Positions 34,007 to 46,129 of a DNA stretch of 64,000 nt are shown one piece after another (position 1 is the stretch's first letter; each line of letters begins with the position of its first letter). The stretch lies in contig JAMYHL010000027.1 in the NCBI GenBank assembly GCA_025531455.1, positions 124,001 to 188,000 on the forward strand, written 5' to 3'. A program made the translations under genes and the position numbers. Under the pieces are notes generated by a model. It was not told the origin of the DNA. It searched no databases and worked only from the letters and a program-made list of their open reading frames with translations. Source of the DNA: Apiotrichum sp. Y4204. Taxonomy: Eukaryota > Basidiomycota > Tremellomycetes > Trichosporonales > Trichosporonaceae.

Positions 34007-35626
34007 CTAGTCGACGACACCAACGGCGACCGCCTCAGAGTCGTACTGGTCCACGCCGGCCCAGAACTCGGGTGGAAGTTCCCCGAGGTCGTCGTATACG
34101 TCATCAATATCGTCCTTCTGCGTGAGCGGGAGTGATGATGGCGGTGCTGACGCCGTAGGCTGTGATAGCGCCTCCCCTCTATCCCGTTTCTCCTCCGCGC
34201 GACGCTCGGCAATAGCTGCGCGTAGGCGGATATCTCGTCGGCGGAGGGCGGGCCCGAGGTCGACGGGGCGAAAACTCCCCGCAATGCCGTGGATTCCTGA
34301 CTGTGTGAGGATGTAATCCCCCATGGCTGGTGCCGCTATTGGCGAAAAGACGAGGTGCATGCGGCGGATGAGTGTTGGCTTATCCGTCTCGAGCGCGAGG
34401 TGGATCGCCGTCGCCTCGTCGATGGCCGGACTCGGGGTAGACGGGCGGGAAGAGCCGTTCGGTGTGGATCCCGTGCGCTGCCGCTTGCCCCGCACGACGT
34501 CTTCGACGCTCAGCATCCTGCGGCGTCCGGTACGTGCAAGCATGATACGAGTGTTGACGGCGTTGGCCCACACGATTCCCAGCGCCGCTTCCTTATTCAC
34601 GCCTGGCGACATGCCGGAAAAGTGCGCCGCCTGTGTTGCGTACAGCATCGGTGGAAGGATATCGTCGACCGGGTACTGTGACTCGGGAAGCTGCGTCGCG
34701 GCAACCTGCGTCGCGGCGCCGGGCTCGGGGCCAAACACGTCTTTCACCTGGTTGACGACGACGCACGCAATGTTAAATTCAGCGGAGAGAGCCTTGAGCC
34801 GGTCGGCAATGGTGCAGATGAAGCGCGAGCGCTGAGCGAGACCCGCGGATGAGCGTTCCGTCTCCCCGCGTAAGAGAGCCGTAAGGGAGTCAATGATAAG
34901 GATTCGCGTTGGAAGAGGCCCTGGCGTTCCTTCAGCTGCCGGTGCTGCAGCAGCGTCCTTGGCGCGCTGAAGCATGACGGGGACGACAAACGCAAGCGCA
35001 TGATCCAGTGCCTCGATGTCCGCCACACGGGATGTGTGAATATTGTCGAGGAGCTGCTTGACCGTTGGCCCGCCGTACTTTGCTCGTAACACGCCGGCGA
35101 GCTGTATGAGACGGCTGGTCTCGAGCACGCGTTCCGAGCTGACCATAATTGCGCCGCCGGGATGCGAGCTCAGATCGGGATGCTGCGCAGCAAGCGCAAG
35201 CATCAGAGTCATGTGCGACTTGCCTGCCGCGCTTTCGCCTGTGAGCTCCGTGATCGACCCCGAACGGACGCCTCCCCGAAGTAGCCCATCAATTGCATCG
35301 TCGCCTGTCCTGATCAGACACGGATCGGGCACCGTGGACAGCGGCACGGCGGCTGGAGCGAGCGCGCGGACAATCCCGCTAACAATCTTGTCCGGAACAA
35401 CGTTCATGTTGCGAAACTTGCGTGCGCGTTCTAGCGGAGCCGCGAGGAGAACGTCGGCGGCCGTGGCATATCCCGCTGGGTGTCAGTAATGAGCATGGGG
35501 ATAAATGTGAGCTTAAAGAAGTCCAAGTTACAGCTCCCTATCATTCCTTCACTCACCTCGACGGCACGCGTCCTTGTGTGCCGGGTCAATCTCGAGCGAG
35601 TCGAGGTGGAAGGACGCGAACGACAT
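34007..35626 (-). CDS. RAD57: Rad51 paralogue, Rad57/XRCC3 type
   Basis: Exons 35626-35557 and 35475-34007 give 512 residues. RecA-family ATPases of this type help load and stabilise Rad51 filaments in homologous recombination. A short helix-hairpin-like N-terminus includes AGYATAADVLLAAPLERARK. Walker A is GESAAGKS (~103-110) after the paralogue signature GGVRSGSITELTGE, and Walker B is ILIID (~215-219). INTACVVVNQV-like loop residues appear as FNIACVVVNQVKD. The C-terminal third is longer and more divergent than usual, ending in an acidic tail. Rad57/XRCC3 is the closest style; Rad55 or another paralogue cannot be excluded. The 3' ends of this gene and the synthetase converge within 130 bp. 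Confidence 0.82.
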
Positions 35627-36358
35627 TCTAGCTCATGGCGTGGGGATGGTGGGGAAGAATGATGGCAAATATGGAAGGGAGGTGCGTCGCTTCTGTATCA
35701 CACTTTGTTGTGTCCTTGACGGGGTATCGTGATGGGGCGGGTACTGAGATGCAATGAGATGTGATGTGATGATGATGAACGAAACAAGAAAAGACAGACG
35801 CGTCTCGGAAGATTAGTCCACCTGGATTCTGGAACGCGTCAACCGTCATCACATCAATTTCAGTCGAATCGCCACCCAACTAAATACTCCCGTGCTCTCA
35901 ATTGATCGTGCACGGATCGCCGCTAATCTGCATGCTGTCTAAGAACACAACGTGCGTAGATCTGGCACACCATGCCGACACCACTTCTACTCCTCTTATT
36001 GACCTTATTCTTTCTTGATGTCTTACTGGATGTGGAACAAGCAAAAAGGTCAGCAAAAGGATAAGCTTTCCAATATCGCCAGCAGGTTTCGATCCTGCGA
36101 TCTCCAGGTGTCATAGTATGAGCCTGGCGCCGTCCCACTAGGCCATAGCGATTAGTTGATGTTTGGAATCAGTTCCTCTCCATTATAAAGCGGAGAGGGA
36201 AACAATCTCCGCCTCCACTTGAACGACGTCACGGGGCATTGGGATGGCATTGGGATGGCAATATGCTGCGAACGAAGCCGCTTTCTTGCCGCATGACATC
36301 TCCACCGCCCTTTCATTATCGCTGTCCACTACTTACCATCTCACAACAGGCTTACACA
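35627..36358. promoter_or_regulatory. Divergent RAD57/CUL4 upstream region with a tRNA
   Basis: A 730-bp gap between divergent starts. Apart from the tRNA-Met at 36074-36152, it holds GAT/TGAT-rich sequence near 35740-35780 and a CT-rich CUL4 leader at 36300-36358. No protein gene is seen. Confidence 0.6.
36074..36152 (-). tRNA. tRNA-Met(CAT), initiator-like, 7-nt intron
   Basis: On the minus strand: acceptor stem ATCGCTA/TGGCGAT with an A1-T72 pair, A box TGGCCTAGTGG, anticodon stem CCAGG/CCTGG, and loop CT-CAT-A interrupted by about 7 nt after base 37. The T-arm is GCAGG-ATCGAAA-CCTGC, with A54 in place of T54. The A1-U72 pair and the AUCGAAA T-loop are hallmarks of eukaryotic initiator tRNA. 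The anticodon stem, however, lacks the usual three consecutive G-C pairs (29-41 is A-T). The discriminator is A (36074). T-runs lie 10-25 nt downstream on the minus strand. An elongator-type reading is less likely given the T-loop. Confidence 0.85.
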
Positions 36359-39099
36359 ATGGCCACGCTTGTCTCTCTCCCGCGGCGGAGCGACGCGTTC
36401 TCAGCATATACACCGAGTGCCAATGCGCACACGGACATCCTGACCGGTACAGCGGATACCGTCGGGCGCGTCGTCCGTCTTGAGCGTCGTGAGCCTCTTG
36501 TTCATGTTCTCAAGCTAACGGCAGGTGACCCCACTTCCAGTGATGGAAACGCTATTGAGATCCTTACCTCGGCGATACCGCATATCCTTGCGGGGAAGCC
36601 GCCGTCGACCTCCATGCACGCCGTAGCAGCCGCATGCCGGCGCCATGTGCTTGCCCATGGCGCGCTTCCACCAGTGTATGAGGTGATCGACGCAGAATTG
36701 GACAAGTGTGCCACGCAGATGGCGAAAGAGTGCCGTGCGAGTATTATGGCTCGCGAGGGAGGATGGCTCGCGCGTCTTGTGTCTACGTGGGAGGAATATA
36801 CTCGCCGGGTGGTACGTGGGAACAAAGGCGTGTGCTGATGTTCAGGACCTGCTTGGCGCGCTGTTCGTATATCTGGATCGCGTGCATGGCAGGGAGGCGG
36901 GAGCCTCTTCCATATCGTATGTCTGATAAGAGAGCAGCGACTTACAACAGCGACCGGGCGACACGGCAGTTCCGGCTCAAGGTGTGGGACGACAGGCTGC
37001 TCTTCGGGAAGACGCGCGACGACTTGCTCGCGTGGGCTGCATCGGAGCGGGATTCGGGCGAGATAGACGTTGAACAGCGTGGGGTTGTGCGCTCAGTTAT
37101 CGCTTTGGCCACCACGCTCGACATGTTCTCCTCCTTGTCCGAGCCCTATGTTGAGCAGGCGAAGGAGCATTACGACTCCCTGGCTTCCGCCGCTGTCGAT
37201 AACATCGACGCCGGGACACAAACGGGAACTGAGTTTGTGCAGTGGATGGTGGATAAGGAGAGCGAGGAGCGAGATCGCGCCGCAGACTGCTTTGGCGCGG
37301 CGGTGGCGAACAATGTCGTCGACGCGGTCCGCGCCGTCGCAGCCGACATGGCCGACCGTGTTGTGCGCAAAGGTCAGTCATTCATGTCTTGAATTGTATC
37401 GTTCTGACGGCAGCTCTTGACGAGGCAATGTACCGCGCGGACACTGACGCTCTTGGGCGGCTATTCACATTCTCGAAGCGCGCCAAGGCTGCAAGTATCC
37501 TTACGAAGGCAATGCACGCGCACATCGAGGCCCGCATCCGCAGTGTCATCTCTGACCCAGCCAATGACCGGCAGATGATCGACAGCACTCTCAAGCTCAA
37601 GCGATTTGTAGACACGGCCGTGGCGTCGCTGTTCGCTGTCCCAGACACGCCCGTGCCGTCGGACGATGAAGACAAGGACGGCGAGCCCCCGGTGGCAACG
37701 CTTAGTGTGGAGGAGCGTAATCTTCAGCTTGAGCTCGAGCAGGCTGTGCGCTCTGGTTTCAAAGCCGGACTGGGAAGCAGGCAGAATGCGCCCGCTGAAT
37801 GGATTGGTAAGGATGTTTTGACATTTAGAAAGCTTACATCTCAGCCAAACACCTTGACGCCGTCATGCGCAAGGGACAGGGCACATCGAGTGAAGCTGAG
37901 TTCAATGCGCTTCTCGACGAGATTGTGGCGCTGGTGGGATACACACCGGACAAGGATGTGTTCCGTGCCTTCTACTCGACTGGGCTCGCCAAGCGGCTAC
38001 TGCTGAACAAGAGCGCCAGCGACGACATGGAGCGTAACATGATTGTCAAGCTGCAGAAGGAGATGGGCGACGAGTTCACATCTGGAGACGTGATGATGAA
38101 GGACCTTCAGCTGTCGGAAACGTAAGCGTCTAATAATAGCCAGCGGCTAACATCAGACTCGTTCGGTCGTATCAGTCTGCGCGGGCTAAGAACCCGAGCG
38201 AGTTCAAGGATCACTCGGACTTCACCGCCAACGTCCTGACCGAGTCAGCGTGGCCACCGTATGTCCCTATATATCTCCGCTGCTGACATTAGGTATCCGC
38301 TTCTGAAGGATGGCTGGGACTTCAAGCTCCCGGCACAGCTGCAGTCGTCGATCGACACGTTCACTGAATGGTACGCGACGCAGCACAAGAACCGCGCTCT
38401 TTCGTGGCGCCACCAACTTGCGACCGTGACACTCACAGCGCGCTTTACGAGCGGCAAGTACGAGATCGGCGTCAGTCTCTTTCAAGCTGTAGTCATGCTG
38501 TTGTTCAACGAGGAGGACGTGCTAGATTTTAACGAGATCAAATCGCGGACGGGCATAGGTGGGTGCTATCGTGAAACTGTTCTGACACATACAGAGTCCT
38601 CAGAACTTGTGCGCACACTCCAGTCCCTCTCCCTGGGACGCAAGGGCACGCGCGTCCTCGTCAAGCGCCCGGCGGGTAAGGAGGTTGAGCCGACAGACAA
38701 GTTCGGCGTCAACAAGGGGTTCACCAGCGAGCGGACAAAGTTCCGCATCAACCAGATCCAACAGGATCTTTCGGTGCGTTGATAGATGCAAGCGTCCACT
38801 AACACGTAGGCGGAGGAGTCGCACAAGACCAACGAGCAGGTCGCGCTCGACCGTGTGAGCGTGCTCGAGGCGACCATTGTGCGCATCATGAAGAGCCGCA
38901 AGACGCTTACTCTTCAACTCTTGATTGATGCCGTTGTAAGCGACGTGAGCAAGGCGTTCCCGCCAGACGTCAAGGAGATCAAGAAGCGCGTCGAGAGTTT
39001 GATTGATCGCGAGGTGAGTTCAGAAACTGAGAATGCGCTAACCCCCAGTATCTTTGCCGTGATGACAGCGACCGCAATACACTCAACTACCTCGCCTGA
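36359..39099 (+). CDS. CUL4: Cullin-4-type ubiquitin ligase scaffold
   Basis: Ten exons (36359-36811, 36846-36916, 36951-37372, 37414-37806, 37845-38121, 38157-38258, 38293-38558, 38595-38773, 38810-39013, 39049-39099) give 805 residues. Cullins bridge an adaptor (DDB1 for CUL4) to Rbx1-E2. Cullin repeats fill the N-terminal half. The cullin-homology domain includes AKHLDAVMRKGQG, DVFRAFYSTGLAKRLLLNKSAS, TANVLTESAWP and LLFNEEDVLDFNEIKSRTGI. The winged-helix end has the neddylation motif IVRIMKSRKTL with acceptor Lys749 and the classic C-terminus NYLA. Segments such as ERDSGEIDVEQRGVVRSV and ELVRTLQSLSLGRKGTRVLVKRP fit CUL4 better than CUL1 or CUL3, but subfamily is inferred by eye. All introns are 34-41 nt. 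Confidence 0.86.
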
Positions 39100-39274
39100 G
39101 GCTGTATGATTGCTTGTATGACACAGGATGGTGAAGATGCACAAGTAAATGAAGCGCGTGTCGCACGTTGAGCCCAATCCTCCTCACAAGCCCTGTGAAG
39201 TAACGACTGCACAATTGCACAAGACCAACAACCATGCATCTAAACCTTAACCCTCACATATCTCCTTCCACTCA

Positions 39275-41050
39275 TTATGCACTGCTGTCCTGCTGAAGGT
39301 CGTAATAGTACTCTGCCCGATGTCAGTCATGAGAATAAAGTTGCACGCTGCTCAACTCACCCTCGGCAGACTTGATGGTAGAAACGTTGCTTCCAAGCTT
39401 GTTGATCGTCTCAATGTACTGTGGGTTAGCAACAGTGGACAGTGTTTGGGAGGTGAATCAATTACGCTCTCCTCGCACACTCACCTCATCCTCCTCAACT
39501 GAGTCGAAGACGATGCCGCCTCCCGCCTGGAGGTACACGTGTCCGTCCTTGAACGTCATCGTACGGATGGCGATACACGTGTCGAGCTCTGTGCGGTCAA
39601 AGTCGAAGCGGCCGACGGCGCCGGCATACACGCCGCGGCGCTCCTTCTCGAGGCCACCGACGAGCTGGATGGCCTTGACCTTCGGCGCGCCTGAGACGGT
39701 GCCGGCGGGGAAGATGGAGCGGAACGCGTCGAAGCGCGACTGGTCGTCGCGCAGGATGCCTGAGATCTGAGACGTGATGTGGATGACATGCGAGAACTTC
39801 TCGAGGCGCATCAGGTCGTCGACCTTAACTGTCTCGGGCTTGCACACGCGGTTGACGTCGTTGCGAGCCAGGTCGACAAGCATAATGTGTTCGGCGCGGT
39901 CCTTCTCCGACGCCAGCAGCTCAGCACCAAGAGCAGCGTCCTCTGCACTCGTCTTGCCGCGCTTGACAGTGCCCGCGATCGCGTGGTTGTAGACCTTGCG
40001 GCCCTCGACCTTGCACAACGTCTCCGGGGATGCGCCGACAAGCTGCACGTCCTTGCAGTCGAGGTAGAACATGTACGGCGAGGGGTTGACGCGGCGGAGA
40101 TGGCGGTAGACGTTGAACGGGTGGAGTGCGGTTTTGCGCTTGAGGCGCTGGGAGGGGACGGCCTGGATAATGTCGCCCTTGACAATGTGCTCCTTGAGTT
40201 TGGTGACGAAGCCCTCGTAGCCAGCCTTGCCGACATTGGAAACGGCCTCGTTGCCCAGCTCAATGGGCCCCTGCTTGGGGAACGGAACAGCAGGAGACTC
40301 GAGTTTGCGACGCACGGCGTCTATGCGCGCAGCGGCCTCGGCGTACAGCTCCGGCAGCTTGGACTCATCGGTGCCGTCGGGGAGGTAGACATGGGAGACA
40401 ATCTTGATGGACTGGAAGATGTGATCGAAGATGACGAGAGTGTTCGTGACCATGAAGAATGCCTCGGGAAGTCCTGGCAGAGGGTTGTGGAAAGGCTCGG
40501 CCGGCTTGGTGACGGGCTCGAAGTGCACGATCGAGTCGTATGTGATGAATCCAACAGCTCCACCAGTGAACGTCGGGACAGCGTCAAGCTTGAGGTAGCG
40601 GTATGGCTCCAGCTCCTTCTCAAGCGCAACGAGCGGGTCTCCCTCAACCTCGAATCCCTCTCCCGTTCGCACCGTCTTTACCGGGTCTGCTCCGACGAAA
40701 CTGTACCGCGCGAGGTTCTCGCCGCCAGTAATCGACTCCAGGAGGAACGAGTGCTCGCTCCCATCCGCGACCTTGAGGTACGCGGCGACGGGCGTAAGCA
40801 GGTCCGCGGGAATGTCAATATACACGGGGACAAGGTTGGGCCGCTTGCCCTCGACCTGCTTGGTCTCTCCTGTGACGGCCACACCTGATCCACGAGGGAA
40901 ACCTGACGCGCCTGCGGGCACGAGCGTGGTCGGCGTCGAGGTCCCGGTCGCGAACAGCTCCTTGAGCTCGTCCAGCGACGGCTTAAGCATCTACATGTAA
41001 GCATCGAGATATGTTTGGGGCTGTGATTGCTTGCTTACTGTCTGAACCAT
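39275..41050 (-). CDS. TRP2: Anthranilate synthase component I
   Basis: Exons 41050-41039, 40990-39485, 39418-39361 and 39312-39275 give 537 residues. The enzyme converts chorismate to anthranilate using ammonia from the Trp3 glutaminase, the first committed step of tryptophan synthesis. The LLES element (~87-90) of the tryptophan feedback site is present in [19 protein letters not shown]. The chorismate-binding core has [44 protein letters not shown] and [14 protein letters not shown]. The first coding exon is 12 nt (MVQT), giving [17 protein letters not shown]; starting at the ATG at 40990 would also work, so the extra exon is likely rather than certain. The C-terminus is encoded by two short exons ([20 protein letters not shown]...). 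Confidence 0.93.
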
Positions 41051-43056
41051 GCTGCTTGTGGTGTGGGTGGATGACACTGTGACGAGGTTCGTTTGGATTC
41101 CTTGTCCGAGAAGGTTGACTTTTGGCCCTATTTCCTGGTCGTCTAACTCGAAGAGTGAGTGGAGATTCCAAAGGAAGTGTCATTCCCGTGAATCAGGCAC
41201 GTGATTGGCATGCCTTGATAGCGTGAAACGCACGTGAAGGGAACAGTGACTGATTCGCGGATTTGGGCGATCCGTGACGGAGGAAGCACAGACGCACAGA
41301 TTGCCGGCTCGGAAAGCGTAGAGCGCGTAGAACGAGCCGACCAGAGACGCGCGGGCCCAGAGTTACCGGAGCGGAGGTATCAAACTGTTTTTGACTCAGC
41401 CGGTGGCCTTGTGTTTCTGTGCGACATGCGCAAAACGGGATTGCGAGAGCGCGACTGGCTGCGGACAACGAAGCACTTGGGCCCTGGAGTAAGGAGCGAG
41501 TATATCCGTCGGTACCCGCTCTCGGTACCTGTGGTACCTGACTGACCGCCGATCGGCCCATCCTCGGCTCTACAGAGGAGCTTTTGTGATGATTGCGCTC
41601 CAGCGTGCAAGCCGCCGCTGCCCTCTGCTTATACAGTAGTATGTCTAGACACTCCTCGGCGAGGGGAGACCGTTGGGAGTACTGTAAGCATGCAGGTGTG
41701 CACTTTGGGTGAATGCATGGCCGTAGAGGATCGCGAAACACAGAGCTCAGAGTTGTGGCCTGATGGCAAGAGGAGAAGGAATATGCATGATTGCGCCAAC
41801 GCGCCAACCCGCTCACCTAACGCCCACTCAAGTTCATCCGGATTGTTGTCCACACTGTGTGCAAACGTCGGCTCTAGTAGGCGGGTCCGCGATGCCGCCG
41901 CGATAACGGGCTACAGGTGGCCGTTCAGTGCGCTGTTGCACGGCTGAAAGCGATGAGACCTTGCCTCGTGTCCAGCAATAGCGAGAGTACAGCAGTACAA
42001 GTGCATCCGGTGCATCCAAACAACGGAGATTAGAGCAGGGCTGTGGTGGACGATAACATGACCGGCCATGACCGGGAGGTTTACCTATTAGTTGTCGAGC
42101 AGCATTACTATGGAATCAGCAGCAGCATTAGCTTCAGCAATGATTGCATCAGTCATTGCGTAGGAGCAGCAGTGATACAGGAAGAACGCAATGATCGCGC
42201 AATGAAGCAAACAGCCTGTTGGAAGTGGAGCATGTTTGACAATCTGATGGTTGGATGTGTGCCGGAACATTATGGCGAACCCCTGGCCCTTGGATCCCTT
42301 GGAGTGATCCCTCTGGTCATCTGCCTGATTGATTTGACGCTTCACCTCGGTCTTCCGCCCGCCCGCCTCCCTTCAGTCCCCCCGCACGCCCGAAGGAAGA
42401 CAAGGCTGGTACAGCGTCACCATCCATAGGGGCAGAAGGCAGGTCAGCCAGTAGGCAGGGCGCGCGAGGCGCGCGAGGGCGTCTCATCCTATGACCAATT
42501 TCGCTGAGGATCATCATAGCTTCCAGGAGTCTAGTGCGTGTAGTGTCGATCCCCCCCCTGTTGCCTGTAACCTGACTTAGTCTGTCCTAACCGCCACCCC
42601 ACAGCCTTCCCCTTCCTGTGTTCTCGCGGTTGGCCCCCTGCGCGTCCCCCTCGCCCTAATCGTCGTCGCATCCTCACCGGTATCGTCGTCCGTTGCCGCC
42701 ACTGTCCCAACCCACGACCCACCAACTGCGCGATTGCGCTGTGTCTGTTGCAGCTTACTGCCATTATACATACCTACCTACTTCGCTCTCTACATTGTTC
42801 GTTCGTTGTACTTTATCGTCTCTGGTTCCCGCACTTCGTCTCCTCGTCCTCTCGGCCCCGACACTAATCCGCGGGCCTCTGGTTGGCCTGGTGTCAACTG
42901 CACGCACGGTCACTCGTCTCGTCTTGTCTCGTTTCGTCCACGCGTCCACCTCCCCTTGTCGGGTTGTTGGCATCTCCTTCCTTGCCTTTACTTTTGATTT
43001 TATTCTACTTTTACTTCCTCTTTATAAAGTATCGCTCGTTCTCCTTCATCGCCAAC
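41051..43056. promoter_or_regulatory. 2-kb region between TRP2 and the chitin synthase regulator
   Basis: TRP2 promoter at the left and, from about 42600, a long CT-rich tract with a TTTATAAAG element at 43020-43028 just before an ATG at 43057. No RNA gene or convincing coding frame is seen between. The 208-codon minus frame at 41193-41816 has no coding bias. Confidence 0.5.
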
Positions 43057-43219
43057 ATGTCCGTCCCACCGCCGGCCACGCGTGCCCAGACATACGATGG
43101 GGGTTACGTCGGGCCACCTTATGGTATGCGCGACGACGGTGAATCGGGATTCGGCAGCCACCGCTTGCCGCCAAACGCCACGCCGTCACGAGCCAGGAGT
43201 ATGCGCAACATGCAAGAAT
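43057..43219 (+). other. Possible alternative first exon of the SKT5-like gene
   Basis: An ATG at 43057 after a CT-rich leader opens 54 codons (MSVPPPATRAQTYDGGYVG...) ending at a canonical GTGAGT donor (43220). Joining to the CGCAG acceptor at 44071-44075 is exactly in phase and would add 55 residues (the last, Tyr, split across the junction) directly before the ATG at 44078. The intron would be 856 nt. The region 43800-44077 also looks like a promoter and leader, so two transcripts with different N-termini are possible. Confidence 0.45.
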
Positions 43220-44077
43220 GTGAGTCGACCGAGATCGAGAATGTAAAGGGGGGGAGAAACACGAGACCAAGCGTGAATACGAACGTGAGCGTCGCACGCG
43301 AGTGCGAGCACGGCGCGGGGCCACGTGGAGCCGCACGGCGCCGATGCGCCGCTGACCACGCGCCGAGGGATGCATCTAGCATGTAGGACTGCGGTTTGTC
43401 AATCTTGCGCCACGCGCCAGGATCACCAATGACCAGAGGCCAGGGTGCCAGGAAGCTCAAAGCTATCAGCATGCCTGGGGCGAGGAGGATTCGGGCCACG
43501 CAGGCCAACAGGAGGCAAGGGCCCGGCGGAAAGACGGCGGGCGGGAGAAGGAGGGTGTCATTGAGGGCATTCAAGGGACGGAACTCGGCGCGAGGCCGAA
43601 ACCAGTTGGGCCACAACGACCATGCATCGGGTCATCGTGAGCGAAAGGAAACGAGCAAGACCGTGATTGAGGAGAGAGAGCGACCAGGAGGAAGAGATAT
43701 AGAGCGGAGAGAACGAGTTGTCGGAGGGCGATGAGTTGTTCTGAGCTTGGTAACCTTTTTTGCCTTTTGGCTTGGCTTGGCTGGCTGCCTGGGCCCTGGC
43801 GAGCTGTGCTGTGCACCCAGTGCAAACGCAAAGTGCATCACACACCACCCAAGCACACATTCCATCACAACCTCATCGTCCTTTCCACCACCCCAACATC
43901 ACCGCACCATCATTTTTCTGCACACACGACTCTCTTCCTAATCCCTAATCCATCCACCCACCTCTCATCGTTCCGCGTCGTCGTCCTTCCCTTTCACAGA
44001 CACGTCTTGCGCCCATTCCCATCACACCTCGCTCTCACTTTTTTCTCCGTCACAGTCTCTGACATCACATCGCAGAC

Positions 44078-46129
44078 ATGGCCGACCCACCCCCCCTCCC
44101 TCCATCATACGATGCCGCAGTCGCAGGTGACATGGGCCCAATGCCGGGAGGGCCCTCACGCCAGCGTCAGCCGTCTGACGATCTCGGACAGGCACAAGTC
44201 GACTACTCGGTCTACTCGGACTATCTCGAGGATTACACCAGACCAAGCCCCGCATCACACAGCAGCCCACTCCCTCAAAACCACCGACTTTCTGACGCAT
44301 CCGAGCTCGAGGACAAGTTTGGATCACTGTCCATGGCACCGGCTCCATCTGCATCACCCTACCCACCCGGTCAACCGCCGAGCTCATACTCGTCACCCTA
44401 TGGCATGCCCGGGCCACGCCAGCGGTCGGTCACGGATGGACTCAACTCGACACGTACGTACGACCCTGCCGCGAGTGTCTATTCACTCGACTCGGGCATG
44501 GGCGCGTACGGCGTGGCTCCGCCAGGGATGCCGCGGAGATACGGAGGAGGGGCAGCACCACCGCCGAGCTGGAATCCCAACTTTGCAACACCGTCAGGAC
44601 AACCACCGAGCGACCCGTACAACCCTTATTACACGGCAGCGAATGACCTCTTGGGACCTCCTCCTCCCAGTGGTCCACAGGTCCCCTACCCCACAGGACC
44701 TCCCGGACAAGGTCCCATGGGCCACGGCCCTCCCTCTCGGCAACAGAGTGTTCCCAACCTCGCGCGAACAAATACGACACGGTCAACCATGTCGCTCGCC
44801 TCAGTCGCCTCTGTTCCGTCGGTGGTATCTCTGCCCCCTCCCCAACCCGTCGAATCGGTCGGTGCCTCGTCGACGCGCCGCCGCGGAGGTGCCGTTGCGA
44901 TCGATGTCAGCAAACCGCCTTACACGCGTGAATTCGTCGACGACTATCGAAGCCGCATGAAGGTGGATCCCGATCCCGAGGCACAGTTCGCCTTCGCAAA
45001 GTACCTTATTGAGGCTGCCAAGAAAATTGGTGATGAGATGAGCGCCCGCGACCCCCGTGGTGGACGCAAATATCGCGACAATCTTCTTGCCGAGTCGTTG
45101 CGAACCATCAAGAAGCTAGCCGAGGGCAAGGAACCATACGCCGATGCCCAGTTCTTCCTCGCAAATCTCTACGGTACTGGCCAGCTTGGGCTCCAGGTCG
45201 ACCACGAAAAGGCCTACTATCTTTACCTCATGGCGTCCAAGCTCGGTCACCCAGCAGCGACGTATCGCGCAGCAGTTTGCTGCGAGCTAGGTGCGGGTAC
45301 AAAGCGCGATCCGAATCGCTCAGTGCTCTTCTACCGCAAGTCCGCGACCTTGGGTGACACCGCAGCGATGTACAAGCTCGCTCTCATTCTTCTGAATGGC
45401 ATGATGGGTCACCCGCGGAACCCACGCGAGGCGTTCTTATGGCTCCGTCGAGCGGCCGCGCAGGCTGACGAGGATAACCCGCACGCGTTGCACGAATTGG
45501 CACTGCTGCACGAGCGACAGAACAACGGCACCCAGGGTGTGATCCCCTTTGACCCTCACGCGGCCCGCGGATATCTTGCTCAGGCTGCTCAGCTTGGCTA
45601 CGCACCTGCCCAGTTCAAGCTAGGGCAATGTCACGAGTTTGGTTCGCTTGGATTCCCAATCGATCCCCGCCGATCTATTGCTTGGTACACGCGGGCCGCG
45701 GAGCGTGGAGATTCGGAGGCCGAGCTCGCACTCTCTGGCTGGTACCTTACAGGCTCGGAGGGCGTCCTTAAACAGTCCGACACTGAGGCGTATCTCTGGG
45801 GCCGCAAGGCTGCAAACAAAGGCTTGGCCAAGGCTGAGTACGCTGTGGGCTGTGAGTACTTGCCGTGACTTCCGCGAAAGCTCAACTGACAACAGACTAC
45901 ACTGAGATCGGTATCGGAGTCAAACAGGATCTTGATCTTGCGAAGCGATGGTATCAGCGCGCAGCAAGTAAGTTGACGGCTCCTTTCGCCATTTCGCTAG
46001 CTGACAATTCCAGTGCAGGGCAACAAGCGTGCCATGCAGCGGCTGCAGGAACTGAGCAGCAGCAGAAACGCAGGCAAGGGCGCACGTCCGACTCGCAAGG
46101 ACGCGGAAACCGAGTGTGTCATTATGTGA
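44078..46129 (+). CDS. SKT5: Sel1-repeat chitin synthase regulator (Skt5/Chs4 family)
   Basis: Exons 44078-45851, 45896-45967 and 46014-46129 give 653 residues, or 708 with the upstream exon. Skt5/Chs4 proteins (Csr proteins in Cryptococcus) activate and localise class IV chitin synthase. After a Pro/Ser/Tyr-rich disordered half (MADPPPLPPSYDAAVAGD), Sel1 repeats begin near PEAQFAFAKYLIEAAKKIGD. They continue through ADAQFFLANLYGTGQLGL, PAATYRAAVCCELGAGTKRD, TAAMYKLALILLNGM, APAQFKLGQCHEFGSLGFPI, SEAELALSGWYLTGSEG and AKAEYAVGYYTEIGIGVKQD. The protein ends ...TECVIM, a CaaX box predicting farnesylation and membrane attachment, as known for yeast Chs4. The two C-terminal introns are needed to reach it. 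Confidence 0.9.

Noticed and set aside
39779..40888. 369-codon plus-strand open frame
   Set aside because: Antisense shadow of TRP2; no domain and reversed codon bias.
41193..41816. 208-codon minus-strand frame upstream of TRP2
   Set aside because: Random-looking composition, no start context, no domain.
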